Shown: positions 1-6,431 of the stretch, piece by piece
Layout of the letters: the number at the start of each line of letters is the position of its first letter
How positions within the stretch are numbered: position 1 is the first letter of the stretch
DNA from: an uncultured Clostridium sp.
Lineage (GTDB): Bacteria; Bacillota; Clostridia; TANB77; CAG-508
Length of the DNA stretch: 9,649 nt
Reading direction: 5' to 3'
Assembly (NCBI GenBank): GCA_947057875.1
Contig: CAMSEX010000047.1
Coordinates: 1 to 9,649 of the forward strand
The notes under the pieces: model-generated
What the model was told of the DNA's origin: nothing
Databases searched by the model: none
The model's input: the letters and a program-made list of their open reading frames with translations, nothing else
Program-made: the position numbers and the translations under genes

Positions 1-541
1 ACGCCAAATTTAATACTCTTTCATCCAAATTTAAAATACGAACCGTATTCGCAATGCTACTTCTGCTTTTCCCCAAAACATCTGCCACTTTTTGCTGTGT
101 CAAATCGTATTCTTCCATCAATTGCTTAATTCCTCGCGCCTTTTCAATTGGGTTCAAATCCTCTCTTTGAATATTCTCAATCAACGAAATTTCCTGATTA
201 CGCTTATCGTCATCCTCCCTAATAATGACTGGAATTTCGTCCAAACCAGCCTTTTTAGAAGCACGCCAACGTCTTTCCCCAGCAATAATTTCATAATATT
301 TCGGTTTCTTCGTAACAATAATTGGTTGAATTACGCCATATTCCTTAATAGAATTTGCCAATTCTTCAATTGACTCCTCATCAAAAATTTTTCTCGCCTG
401 ATTGATATTTGGTTCAACTTCATTAATCTTTAGCTTCACAACCCCATTTTCCACAACTTGTGGATAAGTCTGTGTATTTTCTTCCACAGGTACTGAAAAC
501 AACGCTTCTAGACCTTTTCCCAATCCCGTTTTCTTTGCCAT
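1..541 (-). CDS. parB: ParB/Spo0J chromosome-partitioning protein, C-terminal part cut off by window edge
   Basis: Centromere-binding CTPase that loads at parS sites, spreads on DNA and works with ParA and SMC in origin segregation. The open frame gives 180 residues from the ATG at 541 and runs off the left edge, so the C-terminal dimerisation domain is missing from the window. It starts MAKKTGLGKGLEALF, the usual ParB N-terminus that contacts ParA. The CTP-binding signature GERRWRA lies at residues 88-94 and ENIQRE at 122-127. A helix-turn-helix follows at about 146-170 (DLTQQKVADVLGKSRSSIAN) and recognises parS. The ribosome site AAAGGAAG sits about 7 nt before the ATG, and the gene begins 18 nt after the parA stop, so the two are co-transcribed. 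Family assignment is certain. Spo0J and Noc are close relatives, but the position directly after parA and the motifs favour ParB/Spo0J. Confidence 0.96.
   Translation of the reverse strand, partial: MAKKTGLGKGLEALFSVPVEENTQTYPQVVENGVVKLKINEVEPNINQARKIFDEESIEELANSIKEYGVIQPIIVTKKPKYYEIIAGERRWRASKKAGLDEIPVIIREDDDKRNQEISLIENIQREDLNPIEKARGIKQLMEEYDLTQQKVADVLGKSRSSIANTVRILNLDERVLNLA
447..467. promoter_or_regulatory. Inverted DnaA-box pair in parB
   Basis: TTTTCCACA (447-455, plus strand, one mismatch) faces an exact TTATCCACA on the minus strand (459-467) across 3 bp. Confidence 0.5.
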
Positions 542-559
542 TTTAATCTTCCTTTCCTA

Positions 560-1339
560 TTATTCTTCTTTTTCACGCTCTGATTCTGCTTTTAAAAGCT
601 CTTTCGTCAACTTATCATAACACCTTGCCCCTTTTGATTTCTCATCATACAAGATAATCGGCATGCCGTAACTTGGCGCCTCGCTCAGCTTGATATTTCT
701 AGGAATTACCGTCTTATATACTTTATCCCCAAAATATTTCTTTACCTCTTTCACCACTTCATTTGAAAGGTTTGTCCTAATATCATACATCGTCAAAACC
801 GCCCCTTCAATCTCCAAGCCCTTATTCAAATGTTTTTTTACAAGATTAATTGTATTAAGCAATTGCCCCAAGCCTTCTAACGCAAAATATTCACACTGCA
901 CAGGAATTAAAACAGAATTCGCGGCTGTAAAAGCATTCAAAGTCACTAATCCCAAAGATGGTGGACAATCAATCAAAATAAAATCATACTCTTCTTTGAC
1001 TTCTTCTAGCGCCGCTTTCATGCGCTGTTCTCTCGACATTTGATTAACCAATTCTACCTCAGCTCCCGCCAAATTCACATTAGCAGGACATATTTTCAAG
1101 GTTTTCACACAAGTATCTTGCAACGTTTGCTTTATGTCAACGTCATTAATCAAAACATCATATAATGAATATTCGCCATCTTTTTCAATACCAAGTCCAC
1201 TTGTTGCATTTCCCTGTGGGTCACAGTCAATCAACATGACTTTTTTCCCTTTTTTCGCAAGAATAGAACCCACATTTACTGCGGTTGTAGTCTTTCCGAC
1301 ACCCCCTTTTTGATTTGCAATTGCGATAATTCTGCTCAT
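560..1339 (-). CDS. parA: ParA/Soj chromosome-partitioning ATPase
   Basis: Deviant Walker-A ATPase that binds DNA non-specifically as an ATP dimer and is cycled by ParB; in Bacillus subtilis Soj also controls DnaA activity. The protein has 259 residues, close to the 253 of B. subtilis Soj. The deviant P-loop KGGVGKTT is at residues 11-18, the Walker A' segment DCDPQGNATSGLG at 38-50 and the Walker B segment ILIDCPPSLG at 121-130. The stretch VIPRNIKLSEAPSYG (211-225) matches the conserved region involved in DNA binding. A GTG nine bases upstream (1348) is possible, but it directly abuts the AAAGGAG ribosome site, whereas the ATG at 1339 has an 8-nt spacing and gives the standard MSRIIAIANQKGG start. 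A sigma-A promoter stands just upstream, so parAB can be transcribed apart from mnmE-mnmG-rsmG. Confidence 0.97.
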   Translation of the reverse strand: MSRIIAIANQKGGVGKTTTAVNVGSILAKKGKKVMLIDCDPQGNATSGLGIEKDGEYSLYDVLINDVDIKQTLQDTCVKTLKICPANVNLAGAEVELVNQMSREQRMKAALEEVKEEYDFILIDCPPSLGLVTLNAFTAANSVLIPVQCEYFALEGLGQLLNTINLVKKHLNKGLEIEGAVLTMYDIRTNLSNEVVKEVKKYFGDKVYKTVIPRNIKLSEAPSYGMPIILYDEKSKGARCYDKLTKELLKAESEREKEE

Positions 1340-1359
1340 TCCTCTCACTCCTTTGTTCT

Positions 1360-1388
1360 ATCATATAAAATTTTTGAATAGATGTCAA
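1360..1388 (-). promoter_or_regulatory. Sigma-A promoter of parAB
   Basis: On the minus strand TTGACA (1383-1388) is followed by a 17-bp spacer and TATGAT (1360-1365), which is 6/6 and 5/6 of consensus with ideal spacing. A start about 7 nt downstream would fall near 1353, inside or just before the AAAGGAG ribosome site. The leader would then be only about 14 nt. The site lies in the 75-bp gap between rsmG and parA. Confidence 0.75.
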
Positions 1389-1414
1389 TAAAATTACAAC
1401 ATTTTTTTCTCTTT

Positions 1415-2134
1415 TTATTGAATCGGTTCTTTGGCAGGTTTTCCTTGCCCTCGCGGATATTTTTCTTCCGTTTTCTTAATCTTTTTAATCACAATCACAT
1501 TTCTTTCAAATTCATTATTAATACACATTTTTTCCACATTTTCAATTTCTCCACCCAATTTAAAAATCGCTGTTTTTGCCTCCAAAATCTCTTGTTCCGC
1601 ATTTGGACCTTTCATGCAAATCGCTCTTCCTCCTACTTTCGTAAAAGGCAACATATATTCCACAATTGTGGATAACTTAGAAACAGCCCTTGTCACAACA
1701 AGGTCAAATTGCTCTCTATAACTGCTATTTCGTGCCAAATCTTCTGCGCGAATATGTAATGCTTCAATTGTGGATAATCCCAATTTATCATTAATGTCAT
1801 TTACAACTGTCACTTTCTTATTGACAGAATCAATCAATGTAAATTCTTTCTCTGGATAATATATTTTTAGCGGAATCCCCGGAAAACCACCACCTGTTCC
1901 AATATCTAATACATTTTTAGCATCTCCCAACAAATCCCCTATTACCAACGAATCAATAAAATGTTTCACGATAAACTCTTTCTCATCCTTAATTGCTGTT
2001 ACATTAATTTTCTCATTCCATTCCAAAATTAAATTCATAAAGCGAAATAATAATTCCGTTTTTTCTTTATTAAACTTTATGCCATTTTTCTCGCAATTTT
2101 CCTCAAAAATTCCTAGAAATTCTTTTAAATCCAT
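1415..2134 (-). CDS. rsmG: 16S rRNA (guanine527-N7) methyltransferase RsmG (GidB)
   Basis: Uses S-adenosylmethionine to methylate N7 of G527 in the 530 loop of 16S rRNA; loss gives low-level streptomycin resistance in several bacteria. The protein has 239 residues, the same as B. subtilis RsmG. The N-terminal helical region carries WNEKINVTAI at 39-48, the SAM-binding glycine loop DIGTGGGFPGIPL is at 77-89, and the C-terminus carries YPRGQGKPAKEPI. An in-frame ATG six codons upstream (2152) lacks a ribosome site, while AGGAG lies 7 nt before the ATG at 2134, so the shorter form is chosen. It follows mnmG after about 80 bp that contain a long inverted repeat. Two exact DnaA boxes (1667-1675 and 1769-1777) lie inside the coding sequence. 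Confidence 0.96.
   Translation of the reverse strand: MDLKEFLGIFEENCEKNGIKFNKEKTELLFRFMNLILEWNEKINVTAIKDEKEFIVKHFIDSLVIGDLLGDAKNVLDIGTGGGFPGIPLKIYYPEKEFTLIDSVNKKVTVVNDINDKLGLSTIEALHIRAEDLARNSSYREQFDLVVTRAVSKLSTIVEYMLPFTKVGGRAICMKGPNAEQEILEAKTAIFKLGGEIENVEKMCINNEFERNVIVIKKIKKTEEKYPRGQGKPAKEPIQ
1667..1675 (-). promoter_or_regulatory. Exact DnaA box in rsmG, within a palindrome
   Basis: TTATCCACA on the minus strand, 9 of 9 to consensus. It overlaps the perfect 14-bp palindrome TCCACAATTGTGGA (1659-1672). Confidence 0.5.
1769..1777 (-). promoter_or_regulatory. Exact DnaA box in rsmG
   Basis: TTATCCACA on the minus strand, 9 of 9 to consensus. It is 102 bp from the box at 1667 and in the same orientation. 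Confidence 0.5.
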
Positions 2135-2154
2135 CGCTTTTCTCCTATCCATAT

Positions 2155-2212
2155 AATATGAAATTTATGAATTTTAAAGTAAATTGTGGGGACCGTTCTA
2201 AAATTTCATATT
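2155..2212 (-). repeat. 12-bp perfect inverted repeat between mnmG and rsmG
   Basis: AATATGAAATTT (2155-2166) and AAATTTCATATT (2201-2212) are exact reverse complements separated by 34 nt. The repeat fills the gap from the mnmG stop to the rsmG ribosome site. In RNA it would form an A/U-only stem enclosing a GC-richer loop. It is not followed by a T tract on either strand, so it is not a typical terminator. An RNA-processing or stability element is possible, but that is inference. Confidence 0.5.
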
Positions 2213-2213
2213 T

Positions 2214-4094
2214 TTAATGTTTGTTATATTTTAATTGCTCTAAATAAATCAGTAGCACTGAAATATCCGCAGGCGAAACTCCCGATATTCTCGATGCTTG
2301 CCCAATCGAATATGGCTTGATTTTATTCAGCTTTTGCCTTGCTTCCAATCTCAATCCCTTAATCTCTTCATAATCAATATTTTCAGGCAACACTTTTGCT
2401 TCCATTTTCTTAAAACTTTCCACTTGCTTCTTCTGCATCTCAATATAACCTTCGTATTTTACCATAATCTCAACTTCTTCCCAAACTTGTCTCTCCAAAT
2501 CTGGTCGATTTACATCAATTTCTTTTAAACTCTCATATGTCAACTCCGTCCTCTTCAACAAATCAGACATCTTTGTTCCAGTCGAAATTGGAGCTGTTCC
2601 ACGTGTAACAAGAACACGATTATTCTCTTCACTTGGTCTAACCACTAGGTTCTTTAAACGTTGAATTTCAGCTTCAATCTGCGCTTTTTTCTCCAAAAAT
2701 CGCGCATATCTCCCCTCTGAAATCAGTCCAACTTCATGTCCAATTTCTGTCAATCTCAAATCCGCATTATCTTGCCTCAAAAGTAGCCTATATTCTGCCC
2801 TAGAAGTCATCATTCTATATGGTTCCATTGTACTTTTCGTTACAATATCATCAATCAAAACACCAATATACGCCTGTGAACGGTCCAAAATAATTGGCGG
2901 CTTTCCTTTTAACTTTTGCACACAATTAATTCCAGCTATAATTCCCTGCGCCGCTGCCTCCTCATATCCAGATGTTCCATTAATTTGCCCCGCAAAAAAC
3001 ATACCACTTATTTTTTTCAATTCCAACGAACTCTTAAGCTGCGAAGGTTCAACACAATCATACTCAATCGCATAGGCTGGTCTCGTAAATTCCGCATTTT
3101 CCAAACCAGGAAGTGTACGATACATCGCAATTTGCACATCTTCAGGAAGCGACGAACTCATTCCTTGAATGTACATCTCGTCTGTATCCTTGCCAATTGG
3201 TTCCACAAAAATCTGGTGCCTTTCCTTATCCGCAAAACGCACCACTTTATCTTCTATCGAAGGACAATATCGCGGTCCTGTTCCCTCAATCATACCCGCA
3301 TACAATGGCGACCTGTGCAAATTTTGTCGAATAATGTCATGTGTTCTTTCATTCGTATAAGTAAGCCAACATGGAATTTGTTCCACGTCTGACAATTTAT
3401 CCTCAAATGAAAAAGGAACTATATCTGTATCTCCTTCTTGTATTTCCATTTTTGAAAAATCAATACTTTTTTTGTTAATTCTAGCTGGTGTTCCTGTCTT
3501 AAATCTCTGAATTTCAATCCCTAATTTTTTCAAGCATTCTGATAATTGATTTGCTGGGAATACGCCATCAGGACCACTTTCAAAAGAATTTTCTCCAATA
3601 AATATTTTCCCTTTTAAATAAGTTCCTGTGGCAAAAATAACACAATCCACCTCATATTCAGCTCCCAAATTTGTAATAACCGATTTCACTTTATCCTTTT
3701 CAACTTTTACTTCTACAATTTCAGCCTGCTTCAAATACAAATTTTCTTGCTTTTCCAAAGTATGTTTCATTTCCATTTGATATCTTTTGCGGTCTGCCTG
3801 AGCCCTCAAAGCATGAACAGCTGGCCCTTTAGATGTATTTAACATGCGTAATTGTATGAATGTTTTATCAATATTTTTTCCCATTTCTCCACCAAGGCTA
3901 TCAATTTCACGCACTAAATGTCCTTTTGAAGAACCACCTATATGCGGATTACATGGCATATTAGCAACACATTCCAAACTAATCGAAAAAATCAATGTTC
4001 TCATTCCTAATCTCGCAGCAGCAAGTGCCGCCTCACAACCAGCATGCCCAGCTCCAATCACTGCTACATCATATTTTCCAGCCTTATATCCCAT
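2214..4094 (-). CDS. mnmG: tRNA uridine-5-carboxymethylaminomethyl modification enzyme MnmG (GidA)
   Basis: FAD- and folate-dependent subunit of the MnmE-MnmG complex, which modifies C5 of the wobble uridine (U34) of certain tRNAs. The protein has 626 residues (E. coli has 629). The dinucleotide-binding loop GAGHAGCEAA is at residues 14-23. The signature CNPHIGGSSKGHLVREID at 48-65 includes a catalytic-type cysteine (C48), and PRYCPSIEDKVVRF at 274-287 supplies the second conserved cysteine (C277). FAGQINGTSGYEEAAAQG at 367-384 is a further family hallmark. The C-terminal part, rich in charged helices, is the tRNA/MnmE-binding domain. An AAAAAAGGAG site sits 6 nt before the ATG. The gene lies 101 bp after its partner mnmE. 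A parS-like site is embedded at 2595-2610. Confidence 0.98.
   Translation of the reverse strand: MGYKAGKYDVAVIGAGHAGCEAALAAARLGMRTLIFSISLECVANMPCNPHIGGSSKGHLVREIDSLGGEMGKNIDKTFIQLRMLNTSKGPAVHALRAQADRKRYQMEMKHTLEKQENLYLKQAEIVEVKVEKDKVKSVITNLGAEYEVDCVIFATGTYLKGKIFIGENSFESGPDGVFPANQLSECLKKLGIEIQRFKTGTPARINKKSIDFSKMEIQEGDTDIVPFSFEDKLSDVEQIPCWLTYTNERTHDIIRQNLHRSPLYAGMIEGTGPRYCPSIEDKVVRFADKERHQIFVEPIGKDTDEMYIQGMSSSLPEDVQIAMYRTLPGLENAEFTRPAYAIEYDCVEPSQLKSSLELKKISGMFFAGQINGTSGYEEAAAQGIIAGINCVQKLKGKPPIILDRSQAYIGVLIDDIVTKSTMEPYRMMTSRAEYRLLLRQDNADLRLTEIGHEVGLISEGRYARFLEKKAQIEAEIQRLKNLVVRPSEENNRVLVTRGTAPISTGTKMSDLLKRTELTYESLKEIDVNRPDLERQVWEEVEIMVKYEGYIEMQKKQVESFKKMEAKVLPENIDYEEIKGLRLEARQKLNKIKPYSIGQASRISGVSPADISVLLIYLEQLKYNKH
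2595..2610. promoter_or_regulatory. Probable parS site (ParB binding) inside mnmG
   Basis: TGTTCCACGTGTAACA matches the B. subtilis/general parS consensus TGTTTCACGTGAAACA at 14 of 16 positions, with the CACGTG core intact. One of the two differences (position 5) is at a position that is variable in known parS sites. It is the only CACGTG I found in the window. Bacterial parS sites commonly cluster near oriC and near parAB, often inside genes, and this one is about 2 kb from parB. ParB binding is inference from the match. Confidence 0.75.
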
Positions 4095-4195
4095 TTTATA
4101 CTCCTTTTTTCTACATTATTTTACAAATTTCGACCTTCTTAATTCGACAAATTTAGACAAAAATCTTCTCAAATTAATTTTGCAAAACATTTGTT

Positions 4196-5554
4196 TTATT
4201 TTCCCAAGCAAAACTTCGCAAAAATCTCATTAATAACATCTTCTGTTACGCTCTCTCCAGTAATCTTACCAAGCTCTTCAATAATCTCTTTTAAATATGA
4301 AGAAATAATATCTATCGGCAAATTTTGTTCCATGATTTCTTGCGCTTTCTTCACACAATTGTGACTATTACGAATCAAACTTTTATGACGATTATTACTC
4401 ACTATTAATTCTCCATCTACTGCAATTTCACTTAGTCTCAAAGTTTCAGAAATCGCCTTATATAAGTTATCCACACCCCATCTATTCTTTGCAGAAATTT
4501 CGATAATTTTCTTGCCAAGACTCTCTATCTCCATACTATCAATACATTTTTCTAAATCCACTTTATTCAGCAAAATAATGGCATTTTTATCTTTGACTAA
4601 ATCTAGAATTTTGCGGTCTTCCTCATCTAACTCTTGGGAAGCATCCAATATAACAAGTACAATATCACTATCTTGTGCCATCCTTAACGATTTTTCCACA
4701 CCAATTTTCTCGACTTCGTCCTTCGCATTACGAATACCTGCTGTATCAACTATTTTCAAAGGCACTCCATCCAGATTGATAAATTCCTCAATCGTATCTC
4801 TTGTGGTTCCCTCAATATCCGTCACAATCGCACGTTCCTCATTCAAAATCAAATTTAAAAGTGAAGACTTTCCAGCATTAGGCTTTCCTATTATACAGAC
4901 TTTCACACCATCACGCAAAATCTTTCCATTTAAGAAGCTTTTTTCGAGGTCCCCTAGTAATTTATCAATTTCCTCCAAAAAAGCGCTTATTTTTGATTCT
5001 GTGACCTCATCTACATCATACTCAGGATAATCAATGCTTACCTCGATATCAGCAAGTAAAGAAACCACCTTTTTTCGGATTTCTTTCAACTTTTGAGACA
5101 AATTTCCTTCCAATTGGTCAATAGCCACTTTACTTTCTTTATCCGTCTTAGAATTAATCACGTCAATCACAGCTTCCGCCTGTGACAAATCTATTCTTCC
5201 ATTTAAAAAAGCACGTTTTGTAAATTCACCTGGTTCTGCCAAAACAGCTCCATTTTTCAAGCAAATTTCCAAAATTTGATTCATAATCACAGAACCACCA
5301 TGTGAATTAATCTCGCACATATTTTCTGTAGTATAACTTTTGGGCGCTATAAAAAAGGAAACTAGCACTTCGTCCACAATTTTGTTGGAGTTATCCACAA
5401 TTTTGCCATATTTAAGTGTATAACCTTTTGGTTTTACCTTATTTTTAGGTACAAAAAAACGATTTAAAATATCAAAACAATTCTCTCCACTCATTCGTAT
5501 AATGCCAATTCCGCCAATCCCAGGCGATGTTGATATGGCAACAATGGTACTCAT
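4196..5554 (-). CDS. mnmE: tRNA modification GTPase MnmE (TrmE)
   Basis: Dimeric, potassium-activated GTPase and partner of MnmG in wobble-uridine modification; GTP hydrolysis drives the reaction. The protein has 452 residues (E. coli 454). The N-terminal folate-binding domain begins MSTIVAISTSPGIGGIGIIRMSG and includes the conserved PGEFTKRAFLNGRIDLSQAEAV at about 108-129. The G domain has G1 GKPNAGKS (223-230), G2 TTRD (250-253), G3 DTAG (270-273) and G4 NKVD (330-333). The C-terminus FCLGK keeps the conserved cysteine (C449) and the CxGK ending. AAAGGAG lies about 7 nt before the ATG. It is the first gene of the mnmE-mnmG-rsmG block and follows a likely promoter at 5643-5671. Exact DnaA boxes lie inside the coding region at 4467-4475 and 5391-5399. 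Confidence 0.98.
   Translation of the reverse strand: MSTIVAISTSPGIGGIGIIRMSGENCFDILNRFFVPKNKVKPKGYTLKYGKIVDNSNKIVDEVLVSFFIAPKSYTTENMCEINSHGGSVIMNQILEICLKNGAVLAEPGEFTKRAFLNGRIDLSQAEAVIDVINSKTDKESKVAIDQLEGNLSQKLKEIRKKVVSLLADIEVSIDYPEYDVDEVTESKISAFLEEIDKLLGDLEKSFLNGKILRDGVKVCIIGKPNAGKSSLLNLILNEERAIVTDIEGTTRDTIEEFINLDGVPLKIVDTAGIRNAKDEVEKIGVEKSLRMAQDSDIVLVILDASQELDEEDRKILDLVKDKNAIILLNKVDLEKCIDSMEIESLGKKIIEISAKNRWGVDNLYKAISETLRLSEIAVDGELIVSNNRHKSLIRNSHNCVKKAQEIMEQNLPIDIISSYLKEIIEELGKITGESVTEDVINEIFAKFCLGK
4467..4475 (+). promoter_or_regulatory. Exact DnaA box in mnmE (3' part)
   Basis: TTATCCACA on the plus strand, 9 of 9 to consensus, within coding sequence. Confidence 0.45.
5391..5399 (+). promoter_or_regulatory. 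Exact DnaA box in mnmE (5' part)
   Basis: TTATCCACA on the plus strand, 9 of 9 to consensus. It is about 155 bp into the mnmE coding sequence and continues the run of plus-strand boxes at 5697, 6113 and 6469. Confidence 0.5.
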
Positions 5555-5580
5555 AATACTCTCCTTTTATCTCGTCAGAA

Positions 5581-5604
5581 ATATCCACAACAATTGTGAA
5601 TAAG
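5581..5604. promoter_or_regulatory. Inverted pair of near-consensus DnaA boxes in the mnmE leader
   Basis: ATATCCACA (5581-5589, plus strand) and TTATTCACA (5596-5604, minus strand) each differ from TTATCCACA by one base. They face each other across 6 bp. They lie between the mnmE promoter and its ribosome site, where bound DnaA could hinder transcription. Function is inferred from the motif only. Confidence 0.45.
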
Positions 5605-5642
5605 TTTCTGTTCCATGAATTTTCATCCTATTTTACTTTTAA

Positions 5643-5671
5643 ATTATATCACAGTAAACTACGCTGCGCAA
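5643..5671 (-). promoter_or_regulatory. Extended -10 promoter of the mnmE operon
   Basis: On the minus strand a perfect TATAAT (5643-5648) is preceded by TG one base upstream (TGATATAAT, an extended -10). A weak -35 TTGCGC (5666-5671) stands at 17-bp spacing. A start near 5636 would give a leader of roughly 80 nt before mnmE. An exact DnaA box (5697-5705) lies 25 bp upstream of the -35. A pair of one-mismatch boxes (5581-5589 and 5596-5604) lies in the leader. Confidence 0.65.
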
Positions 5672-5696
5672 GCCCAAAAATAGCTTTTTTATTTTT

Positions 5697-5705
5697 TTAT
5701 CCACA
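5697..5705 (+). promoter_or_regulatory. Exact DnaA box upstream of the mnmE promoter
   Basis: TTATCCACA matches the consensus DnaA box at 9 of 9 positions. It lies between the terminator of the 74-codon gene and the -35 of the mnmE promoter. Confidence 0.6.
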
Positions 5706-5727
5706 AAAAAACTTTTATTTTTCACGC

Positions 5728-5754
5728 AAAAAAGGCAGGAATTCTTATCCTGCC
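5728..5754 (-). terminator. Rho-independent terminator of the 74-codon gene
   Basis: On the minus strand GGCAGGA and TCCTGCC (5734-5740 and 5748-5754) form a perfect 7-bp GC-rich stem with a 7-nt loop, followed directly by six Ts. It begins 10 bp after the stop codon of the gene at 5765-5989 and insulates that gene from mnmE. Confidence 0.85.
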
Positions 5755-5764
5755 CATTTGCACC

Positions 5765-5989
5765 TCACTTATGAATTGGTGTTTCTCCTACGTGCACTTT
5801 CTTTACTTTTCCTTTTTTGCTATAGTATATCTTGGCCACATACGCCCAGTTATACCTGCACATACCATATACTTCTGTATCTTCATCGCTAGGTATTAGT
5901 GCCATTGCTTTTATTTCCAAAATAGAAAGCTCAATTCCTCTCCGTTTACGAAAAGCCATTTGTATCATCTCTGCAGTTTTGGTATTCAT
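5765..5989 (-). CDS. Small basic protein of unknown function (74 aa)
   Basis: I do not recognise this protein. It is short and Lys/Arg-rich. It has a predicted N-terminal helix (TKTAEMIQMAFRKRRG), a second short helical stretch (LSILEIKAMAL), an acidic turn (PSDEDTEV) and a C-terminal half that looks like beta strands (YNWAYVAKIYY, then KKGKVKKVHVGE). No signal peptide or membrane segment is visible. Translation is well supported: AAGGAGG stands 8 nt before the ATG, a consensus promoter lies about 70 bp upstream and a strong terminator follows. A second AGGAGG sits 13 nt further upstream in the leader. Its layout resembles those of the 64- and 75-codon genes to the right, which suggests distant paralogy. 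It lies between the jag operon and mnmE. Confidence 0.8.
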   Translation of the reverse strand: MNTKTAEMIQMAFRKRRGIELSILEIKAMALIPSDEDTEVYGMCRYNWAYVAKIYYSKKGKVKKVHVGETPIHK

Positions 5990-6057
5990 ATTGTTTTCCT
6001 CCTTATATTGTCCTCCTAAATAAGCGAGGTTTTCTTTAATGTTTTTTTCTTAAATTT

Positions 6058-6086
6058 ATTATATCATAATTCATATAAAATGTCAA
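6058..6086 (-). promoter_or_regulatory. Consensus sigma-A promoter of the 74-codon gene
   Basis: TTGACA (6081-6086), a 17-bp spacer and TATAAT (6058-6063) read on the minus strand: both hexamers are perfect and the spacing is ideal. Its spacer matches that of the promoter at 7255-7283 at 14 of 17 positions. The predicted leader is about 62 nt. Confidence 0.85.
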
Positions 6087-6112
6087 GATATTATGTGAAT
6101 TTTTCTGTATTT

Positions 6113-6121
6113 TTATCCACA
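6113..6121 (+). promoter_or_regulatory. Exact DnaA box between small genes
   Basis: TTATCCACA, 9 of 9 to consensus. It lies just past the T tract of the terminator of the 64-codon gene and 26 bp upstream of the -35 of the 74-codon gene. The longer word TTATCCACAGCAAAA is shared with the box at 6469-6477. Confidence 0.6.
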
Positions 6122-6123
6122 GC

Positions 6124-6156
6124 AAAAAGGCAGGTGGCTCACTTGCTCCGCCTGCC
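6124..6156 (-). terminator. Rho-independent terminator of the 64-codon gene
   Basis: The segments 6129-6137 and 6148-6156 pair over 9 bp (GGCAGGCGG with CCACCTGCC in minus-strand RNA, including one G-U pair). The 10-nt loop is followed by five Ts on the minus strand. The hairpin is flanked by AGCAAA and TTTGCT, which could extend it. It starts about 32 bp after the gene's stop codon. Confidence 0.85.
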
Positions 6157-6187
6157 CTTTGCTATTCATTACATGAAAAATCATCAC

Positions 6188-6382
6188 TTAACGCGCCTGA
6201 ATTGTGAGTTCTCCCTTTTTATTCTTCCAAATATAATATCCCTTCTTCAACTGAATAAAATAGACATCCTCTCCCTCTATCTGCCTTATATACTGGATTT
6301 TCTGGTCTAATTCTTCTTTAGTAACCTCCTCCTTTTCCTTCTGCATCCGTTTGAAAATTTCTTCCAATTGTTTTTTGTTCAT
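6188..6382 (-). CDS. Small protein of unknown function (64 aa)
   Basis: Unrecognised. The N-terminal half is a highly charged helix (MNKKQLEEIFKRMQKEKEEV, then TKEELDQKIQYI), possibly a short coiled coil. The C-terminal half looks like a beta hairpin with aromatic residues (EDVYFIQLKKGYYIW, then NKKGELTIQAR). No signal peptide or membrane segment is seen. A longer frame opens at 6460, but its extra codons would cover the promoter at 6432-6460. AAGGAGG stands 5 nt before the ATG at 6382, so the 64-codon form is chosen. It is a single-gene unit with its own consensus promoter and terminator. The ending (tyrosine-rich strand, then N/S-x-x-G-E/K and a basic strand) resembles the neighbouring 74- and 75-codon genes. 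Confidence 0.8.
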   Translation of the reverse strand: MNKKQLEEIFKRMQKEKEEVTKEELDQKIQYIRQIEGEDVYFIQLKKGYYIWKNKKGELTIQAR

Positions 6383-6431
6383 TTGGTCCTCCTTCATGAT
6401 GAAATATTTTTCTACAAATACTAACTTGTAT

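Noticed and set aside
92..373. Plus-strand open frame of 93 codons
   Set aside because: It lies entirely antisense to parB, whose translation is an unbroken, conserved ParB; no ribosome site is seen.
1430..1460. Hairpin GGCAAGG/CCTGCC near the rsmG 3' end as a terminator
   Set aside because: It lies in coding sequence, has a bulge and is not followed by a T tract.
1962..1977. parS-like word TGTTTCACGATAAACT in rsmG
   Set aside because: 13 of 16 matches, but the CACGTG core is broken at two positions.
2916..3392. Plus-strand open frame of 158 codons
   Set aside because: Antisense to the highly conserved middle of mnmG; biased composition typical of a shadow frame.
3379..3394. parS-like word TGTTCCACGTCTGACA in mnmG
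   Set aside because: Only 12 of 16 matches, with the right half-site largely lost.
4095..4195. Promoter or terminator in the 101-bp mnmE-mnmG gap
   Set aside because: Only A/T-rich palindromic words are present; no good -35/-10 pair and no GC stem with a T tract, so the two genes are most simply co-transcribed.
4512..5030. Plus-strand open frame of 172 codons
   Set aside because: Antisense to the mnmE G domain; serine-rich shadow of a real gene.
5596..5892. Plus-strand open frame of 98 codons spanning the mnmE upstream region
   Set aside because: It runs over the mnmE promoter, a terminator and the 74-codon gene on the other strand, and lacks a ribosome site.
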